Positions 43,716 to 52,804 of a stretch of DNA of 64,000 bases are shown here, in pieces; positions within the stretch are counted from its first letter, which is position 1, and each line of letters starts with the position of its first letter. The notes under the pieces were generated by a model, which made no database searches, was not told the DNA's origin, and saw only the letters and a program-made list of their open reading frames with translations. Position numbers and translations under genes: made by a program. This DNA comes from Flavobacteriaceae bacterium (GTDB taxonomy: Bacteria > Bacteroidota > Bacteroidia > Flavobacteriales > Flavobacteriaceae): positions 62,001-126,000 of the forward strand of contig JAUXPJ010000023.1 of assembly GCA_030683815.1 (NCBI GenBank). Reading direction: 5' to 3'.

Positions 43716-44030
43716 ATGAAAGTGTTCGTGCAAGCAGTGAATTTTAATGCAGACAAAGAGTTAGTAACTTTTGTAGAACAAAAAGTAGCTACATTAGAAA
43801 AATATTACGATCGAATTGTAGATACTGAAGTATTTTTAAAGGTTCAAAAAACCAGTGAAAAAGAAAATAAATTCATAGAAATAAAAGTAAATCTACCTGG
43901 AGATGATATCATTGTTAAAAAGGAATGCAAACACTTTGAAGAAGGAATAAATCTTTCAATTGATTCGCTAAAACGAATGCTCAGTAAAAAGAAGTTAAAG
44001 CCTAAATCAGACACCGTAAAAAAAATATAA
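43716..44030 (+). CDS. Ribosome hibernation-promoting factor, short form (HPF/RaiA)
   Basis: 104-residue protein with the YfiA/HPF fold: MKVFVQAVNFNADKELVTFVEQKVATLEKYYDRIVDTEVFLKVQ and ECKHFEEGINLSIDSLKRMLSKKKLKPK. Binding of the fold in the 30S decoding region stops translation in resting cells. It has no long C-terminal dimerisation domain. Co-transcribed with xerC. Confidence 0.9.
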   Translation: MKVFVQAVNFNADKELVTFVEQKVATLEKYYDRIVDTEVFLKVQKTSEKENKFIEIKVNLPGDDIIVKKECKHFEEGINLSIDSLKRMLSKKKLKPKSDTVKKI

Positions 44031-44048
44031 AAATATTAGAAAAAAGTT

Positions 44049-44078
44049 TTGTTAAAATAATAAATCGTTTTACATTTG
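44049..44078 (+). promoter_or_regulatory. Promoter of the tRNA-tuf cluster
   Basis: TTTTG with TTG at 44049-44051, a 19-base spacer and TACATTTG at 44071-44078, followed by CACACC. It is a full match to the Bacteroidota promoter pattern, 43 bases before the first tRNA. Confidence 0.8.
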
Positions 44079-44120
44079 CACACCGTTAGAAATAGCGGTA
44101 ACACATAAGATATGTGTAAT

Positions 44121-44194
44121 GCCGATGTAGCTCAGTTGGCTAGAGCAGCTGATTTGTAATCAGCAGGTCGTGGGTTCGAGTCCCTCCATCGGCT
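44121..44194 (+). tRNA. tRNA-Thr (TGT)
   Basis: Acceptor arms GCCGATG and CATCGGC pair fully. The anticodon loop is TTTGTAA within CTGAT/ATCAG, giving anticodon TGT. The T arm reads GTGGGTTCGAGTCCCTC. The 3' CCA is not encoded. Confidence 0.97.
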
Positions 44195-44211
44195 CGTTCT
44201 TTGAAGAAATT

Positions 44212-44292
<81 letters not shown>

Positions 44293-44304
44293 CTTTTCAT
44301 TATT

Positions 44305-44377
<73 letters not shown>

Positions 44378-44386
44378 CTATTTTAA

Positions 44387-44458
44387 GCCGGTGTAGCTCA
44401 GGGGTAGAGTGTTTCCTTGGTAAGGAAAAGGTCACGGGTTCAATTCCCGTCATTGGCT
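44387..44458 (+). tRNA. tRNA-Thr (GGT)
   Basis: Acceptor GCCGGTG pairs with CATTGGC through two G-T wobbles. Anticodon loop TTGGTAA inside TTTCC/GGAAA gives GGT. CCA not encoded. tuf begins 77 bases later. Confidence 0.95.
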
Positions 44459-44535
44459 CTTTTTTATTACCTTTACATCAACAAATAAAAAAAGTAACAC
44501 TAAATATATTAAACTAAAAATTAAAATTAACAATC

Positions 44536-45723
44536 ATGGCAAAGCAACAATTTGATCGCTCAAAACCACACATGAATATTGGTACAATTGGGCACGTAGA
44601 CCACGGTAAAACTACTTTGACTGCTGCTATCACGACGGTATTAGCATCAAAAGGTTTGTCAGAGGTGAGAGATTTCTCATCTATTGATAATGCTCCGGAA
44701 GAAAAAGAAAGAGGTATTACAATTAATACAGCACACGTAGAGTATTCTACAGCTAATCGTCATTACGCACACGTTGACTGTCCAGGTCACGCGGATTACG
44801 TTAAAAACATGGTAACTGGTGCTGCTCAGATGGACGGTGCTATTATCGTTGTAGCTGCTACGGACGGACCTATGCCGCAAACTCGTGAGCATATTTTATT
44901 GGGTCGTCAGGTAGGTATTCCTAGATTAGTTGTATTCATGAATAAAGTGGATATGGTTGATGATGAGGAGTTATTAGAATTAGTAGAAATGGAAATTAGA
45001 GAATTACTTTCTTTCTACGAATATGATGGTGATAACACACCAGTAATTCAAGGATCTGCATTAGGTGCTTTAAATGGTGAGCCAAAATGGGTTAAAACTG
45101 TTGAAGATTTAATGGATGCTTGTGATTCTTGGATTGAAATGCCTATAAGAGATGTTGACAAACCATTCTTAATGCCTGTTGAAGATGTATTCTCAATTAC
45201 AGGTCGTGGAACTGTTGCAACTGGTAGAATTGAAACTGGAGTAGCAAATACCGGAGATGCTGTTGAAATTATTGGTATGGGGGCTGAAAAATTAACTTCT
45301 GTTGTTACTGGAGTTGAGATGTTCCGTAAAATATTAGATAGAGGTGAAGCAGGAGATAACGTAGGTATCTTATTAAGAGGTATTGCAAAAGAAGATATCA
45401 CTAGAGGTATGGTTATTTGTAAACCAAAATCAGTTAAACCACACGCTAAATTCAAAGCTGAGGTTTATATTCTTAAAAAAGAAGAAGGTGGACGTCACAC
45501 TCCATTTCATAACAACTACCGTCCGCAATTCTACGTTCGTACAACTGACGTAACTGGTACAATTACTTTGCCAGCAGGTGTAGAGATGGTAATGCCAGGT
45601 GATAACTTAACAATTCACGTTGAATTACACCAAGCAATTGCTTTGAACATGGGATTACGTTTTGCAATCCGTGAGGGAGGCAGAACAGTAGGAGCTGGTC
45701 AGGTAACTGAAATTTTAGACTAA
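44536..45723 (+). CDS. tuf: Elongation factor Tu
   Basis: GTPase that delivers aminoacyl-tRNA to the ribosome (395 residues). GTP motifs: [14 protein letters not shown] (G1), [12 protein letters not shown] (G2), [18 protein letters not shown] (G3), NKVDMVDD (G4) and GSALGAL (G5). Domains II and III run from about residue 205 and end in [11 protein letters not shown]. The tRNA-tuf-tRNA-secE order is the classic tufB arrangement. Confidence 0.98.
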   Translation: MAKQQFDRSKPHMNIGTIGHVDHGKTTLTAAITTVLASKGLSEVRDFSSIDNAPEEKERGITINTAHVEYSTANRHYAHVDCPGHADYVKNMVTGAAQMDGAIIVVAATDGPMPQTREHILLGRQVGIPRLVVFMNKVDMVDDEELLELVEMEIRELLSFYEYDGDNTPVIQGSALGALNGEPKWVKTVEDLMDACDSWIEMPIRDVDKPFLMPVEDVFSITGRGTVATGRIETGVANTGDAVEIIGMGAEKLTSVVTGVEMFRKILDRGEAGDNVGILLRGIAKEDITRGMVICKPKSVKPHAKFKAEVYILKKEEGGRHTPFHNNYRPQFYVRTTDVTGTITLPAGVEMVMPGDNLTIHVELHQAIALNMGLRFAIREGGRTVGAGQVTEILD

Positions 45724-45749
45724 TTTCATTGAAATTATAAAGTAAATTT

Positions 45750-45778
45750 TAGGTGCTTCTTTTTTAAGGGAGCACCTA
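45750..45778 (+). promoter_or_regulatory. Hairpin between tuf and tRNA-Trp
   Basis: Perfect 8-bp stem TAGGTGCT/AGCACCTA with a 13-base loop that contains six T. No T-run follows it, so it is probably an RNA processing site or a partial terminator rather than a full stop. Confidence 0.45.
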
Positions 45779-45784
45779 GCATTT

Positions 45785-45857
45785 ACGGGTGTAGCTCAGT
45801 TGGTAGAGCACTGGTCTCCAAAACCAGGTGTCGGGAGTTCGAGTCTCTCCACCCGTG
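45785..45857 (+). tRNA. tRNA-Trp (CCA)
   Basis: Acceptor ACGGGTG pairs with CACCCGT, discriminator G. Anticodon loop CTCCAAA inside CTGGT/ACCAG gives CCA. It lies between tuf and secE, as in most bacteria. Confidence 0.97.
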
Positions 45858-45870
45858 CAAAACAAAAAAG

Positions 45871-46059
45871 ATGAATATAATTAATTACATAAAAGAATCT
45901 TTTGATGAGCTCAACAACAAGGTAACATGGATATCTTGGGAAGAAGCTCAGAAATCAACTGTGGTAGTAGCTGTTTTTTCAACTATATTTGCTTTAGTGA
46001 TTTTTGGTATTGATAAATTATTTCAATTAGGTTTAGGAGAATATTTTAAACTATTCTAA
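45871..46059 (+). CDS. secE: Preprotein translocase subunit SecE
   Basis: 62-residue single-span type SecE: INYIKESFDELNNKVTWISWEEAQKSTVVVAVFSTIFALVIFGIDKLFQLGL. The amphipathic helix and the K(V/T)xWxxxxE segment before the membrane span are characteristic. It stabilises SecY in the translocon. nusG follows after 12 bases. Confidence 0.94.
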   Translation: MNIINYIKESFDELNNKVTWISWEEAQKSTVVVAVFSTIFALVIFGIDKLFQLGLGEYFKLF

Positions 46060-46071
46060 AAACATAAAGAT

Positions 46072-46620
46072 ATGACTGATTCAGTATTGAAATGGTATGT
46101 AGTAAGAGCAATAGGTGGTCAAGAAAATAAAGTAAAAACCTATATTGAAAATGAAGTATCTCGTTTAGGAATAAACGATTACATTAAGCAAGTATTGGTA
46201 CCTACAGAAAAAGTCATTCAAATTAGAGAAGGGAAAAAAATAAATAAGGAAAAAGTATATTTTCCCGGTTATATTATGATAGAGGCTAACTTGAGTGGTG
46301 AAATACCTCATATCATTAAAAATATTCCGGGAGTTATTGGATTCCTAGGAGAAACAAGAGGAGGAGAACCTGTACCGATGCGTAAATCTGAAATTAACAG
46401 AATGCTAGGAAAAGTAGATGAATTGGCTATTCAAAATGAAAACGTTATCATTCCGTTTGTAATGGGTGAAACCGTTAAAGTAATTGATGGACCATTTAAC
46501 GGATTTGACGGAACCGTTGAAAAAGTGAATGAAGAAAAAAGAAAACTAGAAGTAATGGTGAAAATTTTCGGAAGAAAAACCCCGTTAGAACTTAGTTTTA
46601 TGCAAGTAGAGAAAATATAA
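46072..46620 (+). CDS. nusG: Transcription termination/antitermination factor NusG
   Basis: 182 residues. N-terminal NGN domain: KWYVVRAIGGQENKVKTYIENEV, YFPGYIMIEANL and IKNIPGVIGFLG. C-terminal KOW domain: GETVKVIDGPFNGFDGTVEKVNEEKRKLEVMVKIFGRKTPLELSF. It couples RNA polymerase to Rho or the ribosome. Confidence 0.97.
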   Translation: MTDSVLKWYVVRAIGGQENKVKTYIENEVSRLGINDYIKQVLVPTEKVIQIREGKKINKEKVYFPGYIMIEANLSGEIPHIIKNIPGVIGFLGETRGGEPVPMRKSEINRMLGKVDELAIQNENVIIPFVMGETVKVIDGPFNGFDGTVEKVNEEKRKLEVMVKIFGRKTPLELSFMQVEKI

Positions 46621-46683
46621 ATGTTACATAAATAATCGTCGATGTTTTTGCTTCCACATTAATATCGCATTTAAGTACAAAAG

Positions 46684-47121
46684 ATGGCAAAAGAAGTATT
46701 CAAAGTAGTAAAATTACAAGTGAAAGGTGGAGCAGCGAATCCATCTCCACCTGTTGGGCCTGCTTTAGGTGCTGCCGGTGTTAACATCATGGAGTTTTGT
46801 AAGCAATTCAATGCTAGAACTCAAGACAGACCAGGTAAAATTTTACCCGTAGCAATTACGGTGTTTAAAGATAAATCGTTTGACTTTGTTGTTAAAACAC
46901 CACCAGCAGCTATACAATTATTAGAAGCGGCTAAATTAAAAACTGGTTCAGGAGAACCAAACCGAAAAAAAGTAGCCAATGTAACTTGGGATCAAATCAA
47001 AGCAATTGCTGAGGATAAGATGCAAGATTCAAATGCATTTACTATGAAATCGGTAATGTTAATGATTGCAGGAACTGCAAGATCAATGGGAATTACTGTG
47101 AAAGGTAATCCTCCAGTGTAA
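46684..47121 (+). CDS. rplK: 50S ribosomal protein uL11
   Basis: 145 residues: [39 protein letters not shown] is the diagnostic N-terminal region, and [15 protein letters not shown] ends the C-terminal domain that binds 23S rRNA. A 63-base gap after nusG may contain the leader used by L1 for feedback control, but I saw no clear L1 site. Confidence 0.98.
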   Translation: MAKEVFKVVKLQVKGGAANPSPPVGPALGAAGVNIMEFCKQFNARTQDRPGKILPVAITVFKDKSFDFVVKTPPAAIQLLEAAKLKTGSGEPNRKKVANVTWDQIKAIAEDKMQDSNAFTMKSVMLMIAGTARSMGITVKGNPPV

Positions 47122-47139
47122 ATTTTATAATAAAATAAA

Positions 47140-47829
47140 ATGACGAAGTTAACTAAAAAGCAAAAAGAAGCAAATGCAAAAGTAGATAGTGCAAAACAAT
47201 ATACTTTAAAAGATGCTTCAGCTTTAATAAAAGAAATTACAAGTGTTAATTTCAATGCATCTGTTGATATTGCAATCAGATTAGGAGTAGATCCAAGAAA
47301 AGCAAATCAAATGGTCAGAGGGGTAGTAACTTTACCTCACGGAACCGGAAAAGATGTAAAAGTATTAGCATTGGTAACCCCGGATAAAGAAGCAGAAGCA
47401 TTAGAAGCTGGAGCTGATTATGTGGGATTAGATGAATACCTTCAAAAAATTAAAGAAGGATGGACAAATGTTGATGTTATCGTAACCATGCCAAGTGTTA
47501 TGGGTAAATTAGGTCCGCTAGGTCGTATTTTAGGACCACGTGGTTTAATGCCAAACCCAAAAACAGGTACTGTAACCATGGAAATTGGTAAAGCAGTAAA
47601 AGAGGTAAAGGCAGGTAAAATCGACTTTAAAGTAGATAAACATGGTATAGTTCATGCAGCAATCGGAAAAGTATCGTTTGATATTGATCAAATCACTCAA
47701 AATGCACATGAAATTATTCATACTATTGTTAAACTTAAACCAACTGCAGCAAAAGGAACTTATATCAAGAGTATTTATTTATCAAGTACAATGAGTCCTG
47801 GAGTTGCCATTGATACTAAATCAGTATAA
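47140..47829 (+). CDS. rplA: 50S ribosomal protein uL1
   Basis: 229 residues. Signatures are [33 protein letters not shown] and [22 protein letters not shown]1 forms the ribosomal stalk that ejects E-site tRNA and typically represses the rplKA mRNA. Confidence 0.98.
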   Translation: MTKLTKKQKEANAKVDSAKQYTLKDASALIKEITSVNFNASVDIAIRLGVDPRKANQMVRGVVTLPHGTGKDVKVLALVTPDKEAEALEAGADYVGLDEYLQKIKEGWTNVDVIVTMPSVMGKLGPLGRILGPRGLMPNPKTGTVTMEIGKAVKEVKAGKIDFKVDKHGIVHAAIGKVSFDIDQITQNAHEIIHTIVKLKPTAAKGTYIKSIYLSSTMSPGVAIDTKSV

Positions 47830-47851
47830 TAGGCAGTTAAAACTTATACGT

Positions 47852-48367
47852 ATGAACAGAGAGGAAAAATCAAGAGTAATTGAAGATTTGACAGCCCAAT
47901 TAGCTGATAACAATAATATCTACTTAGCTGATATATCAGGATTAAATGCATTAAACACTTCTAATTTAAGAAGAGCATGTTTTAAAGCAGATGTATCTTT
48001 GGCTGTAGTTAAAAATACCTTGCTTGCAAAAGCAATGGAACGTTCAGGAAAAGATTTTGGTGATTTACCTTCAACATTAAAAGGTAATACATCTATCATG
48101 TTTTCTGAAAACAGCAATTCACCTGCAAAAGTAATTAAAGAGTTCCGCAGAAAATCGGATAAACCGATTTTAAAAGGAGCCTATATTTTAGAATCAGTTT
48201 ATGTTGGAGACCATCAATTAGATGCGCTTGTAAACTTGAAATCTAAAGAACAACTTATTGGAGAAATTGTTGGATTATTACAGTCACCGGCTAAAAATGT
48301 TATTTCGGCATTACAGTCAGGTGGACAAAAAATTTCAGGTATTCTTAAAACATTATCTGATAAATAA
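47852..48367 (+). CDS. rplJ: 50S ribosomal protein uL10
   Basis: 171 residues from the ATG at 47852 (MNREEKSRVIEDLTAQLADNNNIYLADISGLNA). The frame opens upstream inside rplA, but the N-terminus at 47852 is standard. RRACFKADVSLAVVKNTLLAKAM is the rRNA-binding part; the C-terminal helix binds L7/L12 dimers. Confidence 0.96.
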   Translation: MNREEKSRVIEDLTAQLADNNNIYLADISGLNALNTSNLRRACFKADVSLAVVKNTLLAKAMERSGKDFGDLPSTLKGNTSIMFSENSNSPAKVIKEFRRKSDKPILKGAYILESVYVGDHQLDALVNLKSKEQLIGEIVGLLQSPAKNVISALQSGGQKISGILKTLSDK

Positions 48368-48413
48368 ATAAGCACTAAATAAAACTAATAATAAAATTAA
48401 AAACGAAAACAAA

Positions 48414-48788
48414 ATGGCAGATTTAAAACAATTCGCAGAACAACTTGTTAATTTAACTGTAAAAGAAGTAAACGAGTTAGCCGATATTTTAAAAAATGAA
48501 TATGGTATTGAGCCTGCTGCAGCAGTAGCAGTTGCTGGTCCGGCAGCCAGCGCTGAAGTAGAAGCAGTAGAAGAGCAAACAGAATTTAACGTAATCTTAA
48601 AAGCAGCCGGTGCATCTAAGTTAGCAGTTGTTAAATTAGTTAAAGAATTAACTGGTTTAGGATTAAAAGAAGCTAAAGATGTTGTTGATAATGCTCCATC
48701 TGCAGTAAAAGAAGGAGTATCTAAAGAAGAGGCTGAAGGTCTTAAAAAAGCTCTAGAAGATGCTGGAGCTGAAGTTGAGCTTAAATAA
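48414..48788 (+). CDS. rplL: 50S ribosomal protein bL12
   Basis: 124 residues: N-terminal dimerisation domain [32 protein letters not shown], an Ala-rich hinge, and the C-terminal factor-binding domain [40 protein letters not shown] strong hairpin lies after it. Confidence 0.98.
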   Translation: MADLKQFAEQLVNLTVKEVNELADILKNEYGIEPAAAVAVAGPAASAEVEAVEEQTEFNVILKAAGASKLAVVKLVKELTGLGLKEAKDVVDNAPSAVKEGVSKEEAEGLKKALEDAGAEVELK

Positions 48789-48812
48789 GCCTTAACAGAG
48801 CTTAAAACTCAA

Positions 48813-48852
48813 GGTTTAGGTCTTAGGAAATTGACGTCCTTAGACCTAAACC
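48813..48852 (+). promoter_or_regulatory. Strong hairpin between rplL and rpoB
   Basis: GGTTTAGGTCTTAGG pairs with CCTTAGACCTAAACC (14 of 15 positions) around a 10-base loop. The next bases are ATTTTG, so it lacks a long T-run. It occupies the place of the rplL-rpoB attenuator and RNase III site of enterics, and may set the ratio of ribosomal protein to polymerase synthesis. Confidence 0.6.
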
Positions 48853-48911
48853 ATTTTGCGTATATATTCGCACTTAAATTTAACAGACTATTAATTTAAA
48901 TTTTGCGTCCT

Positions 48912-51900
48912 TTGGCAACGAATAATACAACCGAAAGAATAAGCTTTGCATCTGCAAAATTGTTTACAGAATATCCGGATTTTTTGGATATTCAAATCAA
49001 ATCTTTTCAAGACTTTTTTCAGCTACAAACTAAAGCTGATGAACGATCAGACGAGGGCTTATACAAAACTTTTACCGATAACTTCCCAATACAAGATACT
49101 AGAAATAATTTTGTTCTAGAGTTCTTGGACTATTTTGTGGATCCTCCAAGATATACCATTAAAGAGTGTATTGAAAGAGGATTAACTCATAGCGTTCCGC
49201 TTAAAGCACGCTTAAAATTGTATTGTACAGATCCTGAACATATAGATTTCGAAACAATCGTTCAAGATGTATATTTAGGCACTATACCTTACATGACTCC
49301 AAGTGGCAGCTTCGTAATCAATGGAGCTGAACGTGTTGTAGTGTCACAATTACATCGCTCACCAGGTGTGTTTTTTGGGCAATCTTTCCATGCAAACGGA
49401 ACAAAATTATACTCAGCCAGAGTAATTCCGTTTAAAGGTTCTTGGATTGAATTCGCCACAGATATTAACCAAGTGATGTATGCTTACATTGATCGTAAGA
49501 AAAAACTTCCAGTAACTACATTATTTAGAGCAATTGGATTTGAAAGAGATAAAGACATTTTAGAAATATTTGACCTTGCAGAAGAAATCAAAGTTTCAAA
49601 AAGTGGACTTAAAAAATATATTGGCAGAAAAATTGCCGCTCGTGTTCTAAAAACATGGATTGAAGATTTTGTTGATGAAGATACAGGAGAAGTAGTATCC
49701 ATCGAAAGAAATGAAATCATTTTTGACCGTGATACTGTTATCGAAAAAGAACACATTGATGAAATAGTTGATGCAGATGTAAAATCAATTCTTTTACACA
49801 AAGAAGATATGTTATCTTCTGATTATGCTATCATTCATAATACCTTACAAAAAGACCCAACAAATTCGGAAAAAGAAGCAGTTGAGCATATTTATCGTCA
49901 ATTGCGTAATGCTGAACCACCAGATTTTGAAACTGCAAAGGGAGTAATTGATAAATTATTCTTCTCTGAGCAACGATATAATTTAGGTGAAGTTGGTCGT
50001 TTTAGAATGAATAAAAAATTAAACCTCGATGGTAATAGCAATGCAATGGTATTAACCAAAGTTGATATTATTACAATCATTAAACATTTAATCGAGCTCA
50101 TTAATTCAAAAGCAGAGGTTGATGATATTGATCACTTATCTAACCGTCGTGTTAGAACAGTAGGCGAGCAATTAGCTTCTCAATTTGCCGTTGGTTTATC
50201 AAGAATGGCACGTACAATCCGCGAACGCATGAATGTTCGTGATAATGAAGTGTTCACGCCAATAGATTTAATCAATGCCAAAACATTATCATCTGTAATC
50301 AATACATTCTTCGGAACCAATCAGTTATCACAGTTTATGGATCAAACAAATCCATTGGCTGAGATTACACACAAACGTCGTTTATCAGCCCTAGGACCAG
50401 GAGGACTTTCACGTGAAAGAGCTGGTTTTGAGGTTCGTGACGTTCACTTTACGCACTACGGCCGTATGTGTCCAATTGAAACTCCGGAAGGGCCAAATAT
50501 TGGTTTGATATCTTCACTTTCAGTGTATGCTAAAGTAAATAATTTAGGTTTTATTGAAACACCTTACCGTACCGTTTCTAACGGAAAAGTAAACATTACT
50601 GATGAACCGGTTTTCTTAAGCGCTGAAGAAGAAGAAGGTAAAAAAATTGCCCAATCAAACCTCCCAATGAATAATGACGGTTCGTTTATTGAAGAAAGAG
50701 TTATTGTGAGAGAAGAAGGTGATTTTCCTGTAGTTAACAATACAGAAGTTAATTATATGGATGTTTCTCCTAATCAAATTGCATCAATTTCTGCATCATT
50801 AATTCCGTTTTTGGAACATGATGATGCCAACCGTGCATTGATGGGATCTAACATGATGCGTCAAGCAGTTCCATTATTAAAACCAGAATCTCCAATTGTT
50901 GGAACAGGATTAGAGAGAAGAATTGCAAAAGACTCTCGAATCTTGATCAATGCCGAAGGAAAAGGAGTCGTAGTATATGTTGATGCTGAAAAAATTACCA
51001 TTAAGTACGATCGTACTGATGAACAAAGAATGGTAAGTTTTGATGTCGATGAAAAAGTATATGAATTAATTAAATTCCAAAAAACAAATCAAGGAACAAC
51101 AATCAACCTAAAACCAATTGTTAAAAAAGGTGACAGAGTTGAAAATGGTCAAGTTCTTTGTGAAGGATATGCAACTCAAAATGGCGAGTTAGCTTTAGGA
51201 AGAAACTTAAAAGTGGCATTTATGCCTTGGAAAGGTTACAACTTTGAAGATGCAATCGTAATTTCTGAAAGAGTAGTCCGTGAAGATATTTTTACTTCAA
51301 TCCATATCGATGAATATTCATTAGATGTTCGTGACACCAAATTAGGTGAAGAAGAATTGACCAATGATATACCGAATGTAAGTGAAGAAGCTACAAAAGA
51401 TTTAGATGAAAACGGAATGATTCGTATTGGTGCTGAAGTTAAGCCGGGTGATATTTTAATCGGTAAAATTACACCTAAAGGAGAATCAGATCCAACACCT
51501 GAAGAAAAATTGTTAAGAGCTATTTTTGGCGATAAAGCAGGTGATGTAAAAGATGCATCATTAAAAGCAACACCTTCATTAAGTGGAGTTGTTATCGATA
51601 AAAAATTGTTCCAAAGGGCTACTAAAGATAAAACGAAACGTTCTCGTGAAAAAGATGAATCATCTAAATTAGATGCTAAATTTGCCGTTGAATTTGAACA
51701 ACTTAGAGATAAATTAATCGATAAGTTATTTGAATTGGTAAACGGCAGAACTTCGCAAGGAGTCGTAAATGATTCAGGTGAAGAAATATTCCCTAAAGGA
51801 AAAAAATTCACTCAAAAAATGCTTCAAGGAACAGTTGATTTTATCCATTTAACAAAAGGAGCATGGACAACCGATGAACATGTAAATAAATTAATCAATG

Positions 51901-52727
51901 AGTTAATTCATAACTATAAGATTAAATTAAATGACCTTCAGGGAGTTTTAAAACGTGAGAAATTCACCTTGTCTATTGGAGATGAATTACCGGCAGGAAT
52001 CGTGAAATTAGCGAAAGTTTATATCGCTAAAAAACGAAAACTGAAAGTTGGAGATAAAATGGCCGGACGTCATGGCAATAAAGGTATTGTTGCCCGTATC
52101 GTACGTGCAGAAGATATGCCGTTTTTAGAAGACGGAACACCGGTTGATATCGTTTTAAATCCACTTGGAGTACCATCGCGTATGAACATCGGGCAGATTT
52201 ATGAAACGGTACTTGGTTGGGCCGGACAAAAATTGGACAGAAAGTTTGCAACTCCTATTTTTGATGGAGCTACGCTTAATCAAATCAACGAATTAACAGA
52301 AGAAGCAGGCGTTCCGCTATTTGGACATACCTATCTTTATGATGGAGGAACTGGAGAACGTTTTGACCAAGCCGCAACTGTTGGTGTCATTTATATGATT
52401 AAGTTAGGTCATATGATTGATGATAAAATGCACGCCCGTTCAATCGGACCATACTCTTTAATTACGCAACAACCTCTTGGCGGTAAAGCACAATTTGGCG
52501 GTCAGCGTTTTGGAGAGATGGAGGTTTGGGCTTTAGAAGCTTATGGAGCATCCAGCACCTTGAGAGAAATCTTAACGGTAAAATCTGATGATGTGATGGG
52601 TAGAGCTAAAACTTACGAGGCAATCGTTAAAGGTGAAGCAATGCCAGAACCAGGTTTACCAGAATCATTCAATGTATTGATGCACGAACTTAAAGGTCTT
52701 GGACTAGACATCAGATTAGAAGAATAA
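48912..52727 (+). CDS. rpoB: DNA-directed RNA polymerase subunit beta
   Basis: About 1270 residues. Diagnostic stretches: [11 protein letters not shown], the rifampicin region [66 protein letters not shown], and the C-terminal [12 protein letters not shown] and [24 protein letters not shown]. In the rifampicin region D-Q-T-N and H-K-R-R are wild-type-like. There is no ATG: a TAA at 48897 limits the frame, leaving TTG at 48903 or TTG at 48912. The second matches the usual N-terminus. Confidence 0.97.
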   Translation: MATNNTTERISFASAKLFTEYPDFLDIQIKSFQDFFQLQTKADERSDEGLYKTFTDNFPIQDTRNNFVLEFLDYFVDPPRYTIKECIERGLTHSVPLKARLKLYCTDPEHIDFETIVQDVYLGTIPYMTPSGSFVINGAERVVVSQLHRSPGVFFGQSFHANGTKLYSARVIPFKGSWIEFATDINQVMYAYIDRKKKLPVTTLFRAIGFERDKDILEIFDLAEEIKVSKSGLKKYIGRKIAARVLKTWIEDFVDEDTGEVVSIERNEIIFDRDTVIEKEHIDEIVDADVKSILLHKEDMLSSDYAIIHNTLQKDPTNSEKEAVEHIYRQLRNAEPPDFETAKGVIDKLFFSEQRYNLGEVGRFRMNKKLNLDGNSNAMVLTKVDIITIIKHLIELINSKAEVDDIDHLSNRRVRTVGEQLASQFAVGLSRMARTIRERMNVRDNEVFTPIDLINAKTLSSVINTFFGTNQLSQFMDQTNPLAEITHKRRLSALGPGGLSRERAGFEVRDVHFTHYGRMCPIETPEGPNIGLISSLSVYAKVNNLGFIETPYRTVSNGKVNITDEPVFLSAEEEEGKKIAQSNLPMNNDGSFIEERVIVREEGDFPVVNNTEVNYMDVSPNQIASISASLIPFLEHDDANRALMGSNMMRQAVPLLKPESPIVGTGLERRIAKDSRILINAEGKGVVVYVDAEKITIKYDRTDEQRMVSFDVDEKVYELIKFQKTNQGTTINLKPIVKKGDRVENGQVLCEGYATQNGELALGRNLKVAFMPWKGYNFEDAIVISERVVREDIFTSIHIDEYSLDVRDTKLGEEELTNDIPNVSEEATKDLDENGMIRIGAEVKPGDILIGKITPKGESDPTPEEKLLRAIFGDKAGDVKDASLKATPSLSGVVIDKKLFQRATKDKTKRSREKDESSKLDAKFAVEFEQLRDKLIDKLFELVNGRTSQGVVNDSGEEIFPKGKKFTQKMLQGTVDFIHLTKGAWTTDEHVNKLINELIHNYKIKLNDLQGVLKREKFTLSIGDELPAGIVKLAKVYIAKKRKLKVGDKMAGRHGNKGIVARIVRAEDMPFLEDGTPVDIVLNPLGVPSRMNIGQIYETVLGWAGQKLDRKFATPIFDGATLNQINELTEEAGVPLFGHTYLYDGGTGERFDQAATVGVIYMIKLGHMIDDKMHARSIGPYSLITQQPLGGKAQFGGQRFGEMEVWALEAYGASSTLREILTVKSDDVMGRAKTYEAIVKGEAMPEPGLPESFNVLMHELKGLGLDIRLEE

Positions 52728-52737
52728 TATTTTTTAT

Positions 52738-52768
52738 AAACTGCGAAGAAAAAAATACTTCGCAGTTT
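52738..52768 (+). promoter_or_regulatory. Terminator-like hairpin between rpoB and rpoC
   Basis: A perfect 11-bp stem AAACTGCGAAG/CTTCGCAGTTT with a 9-base A-rich loop, then TTAACCTTTTT, lies 11 bases after the rpoB stop and 36 bases before rpoC. It has the form of an intrinsic terminator, but rpoC needs read-through or a promoter of its own. Confidence 0.7.
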
Positions 52769-52804
52769 TTAACCTTTTTACATACTAAATCGATACCATA
52801 AATC

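Noticed and set aside
51236-51811. Long minus-strand open frame of 191 codons inside rpoB
   Set aside because: It is a Ser/Leu-rich antisense shadow of a strongly conserved gene.
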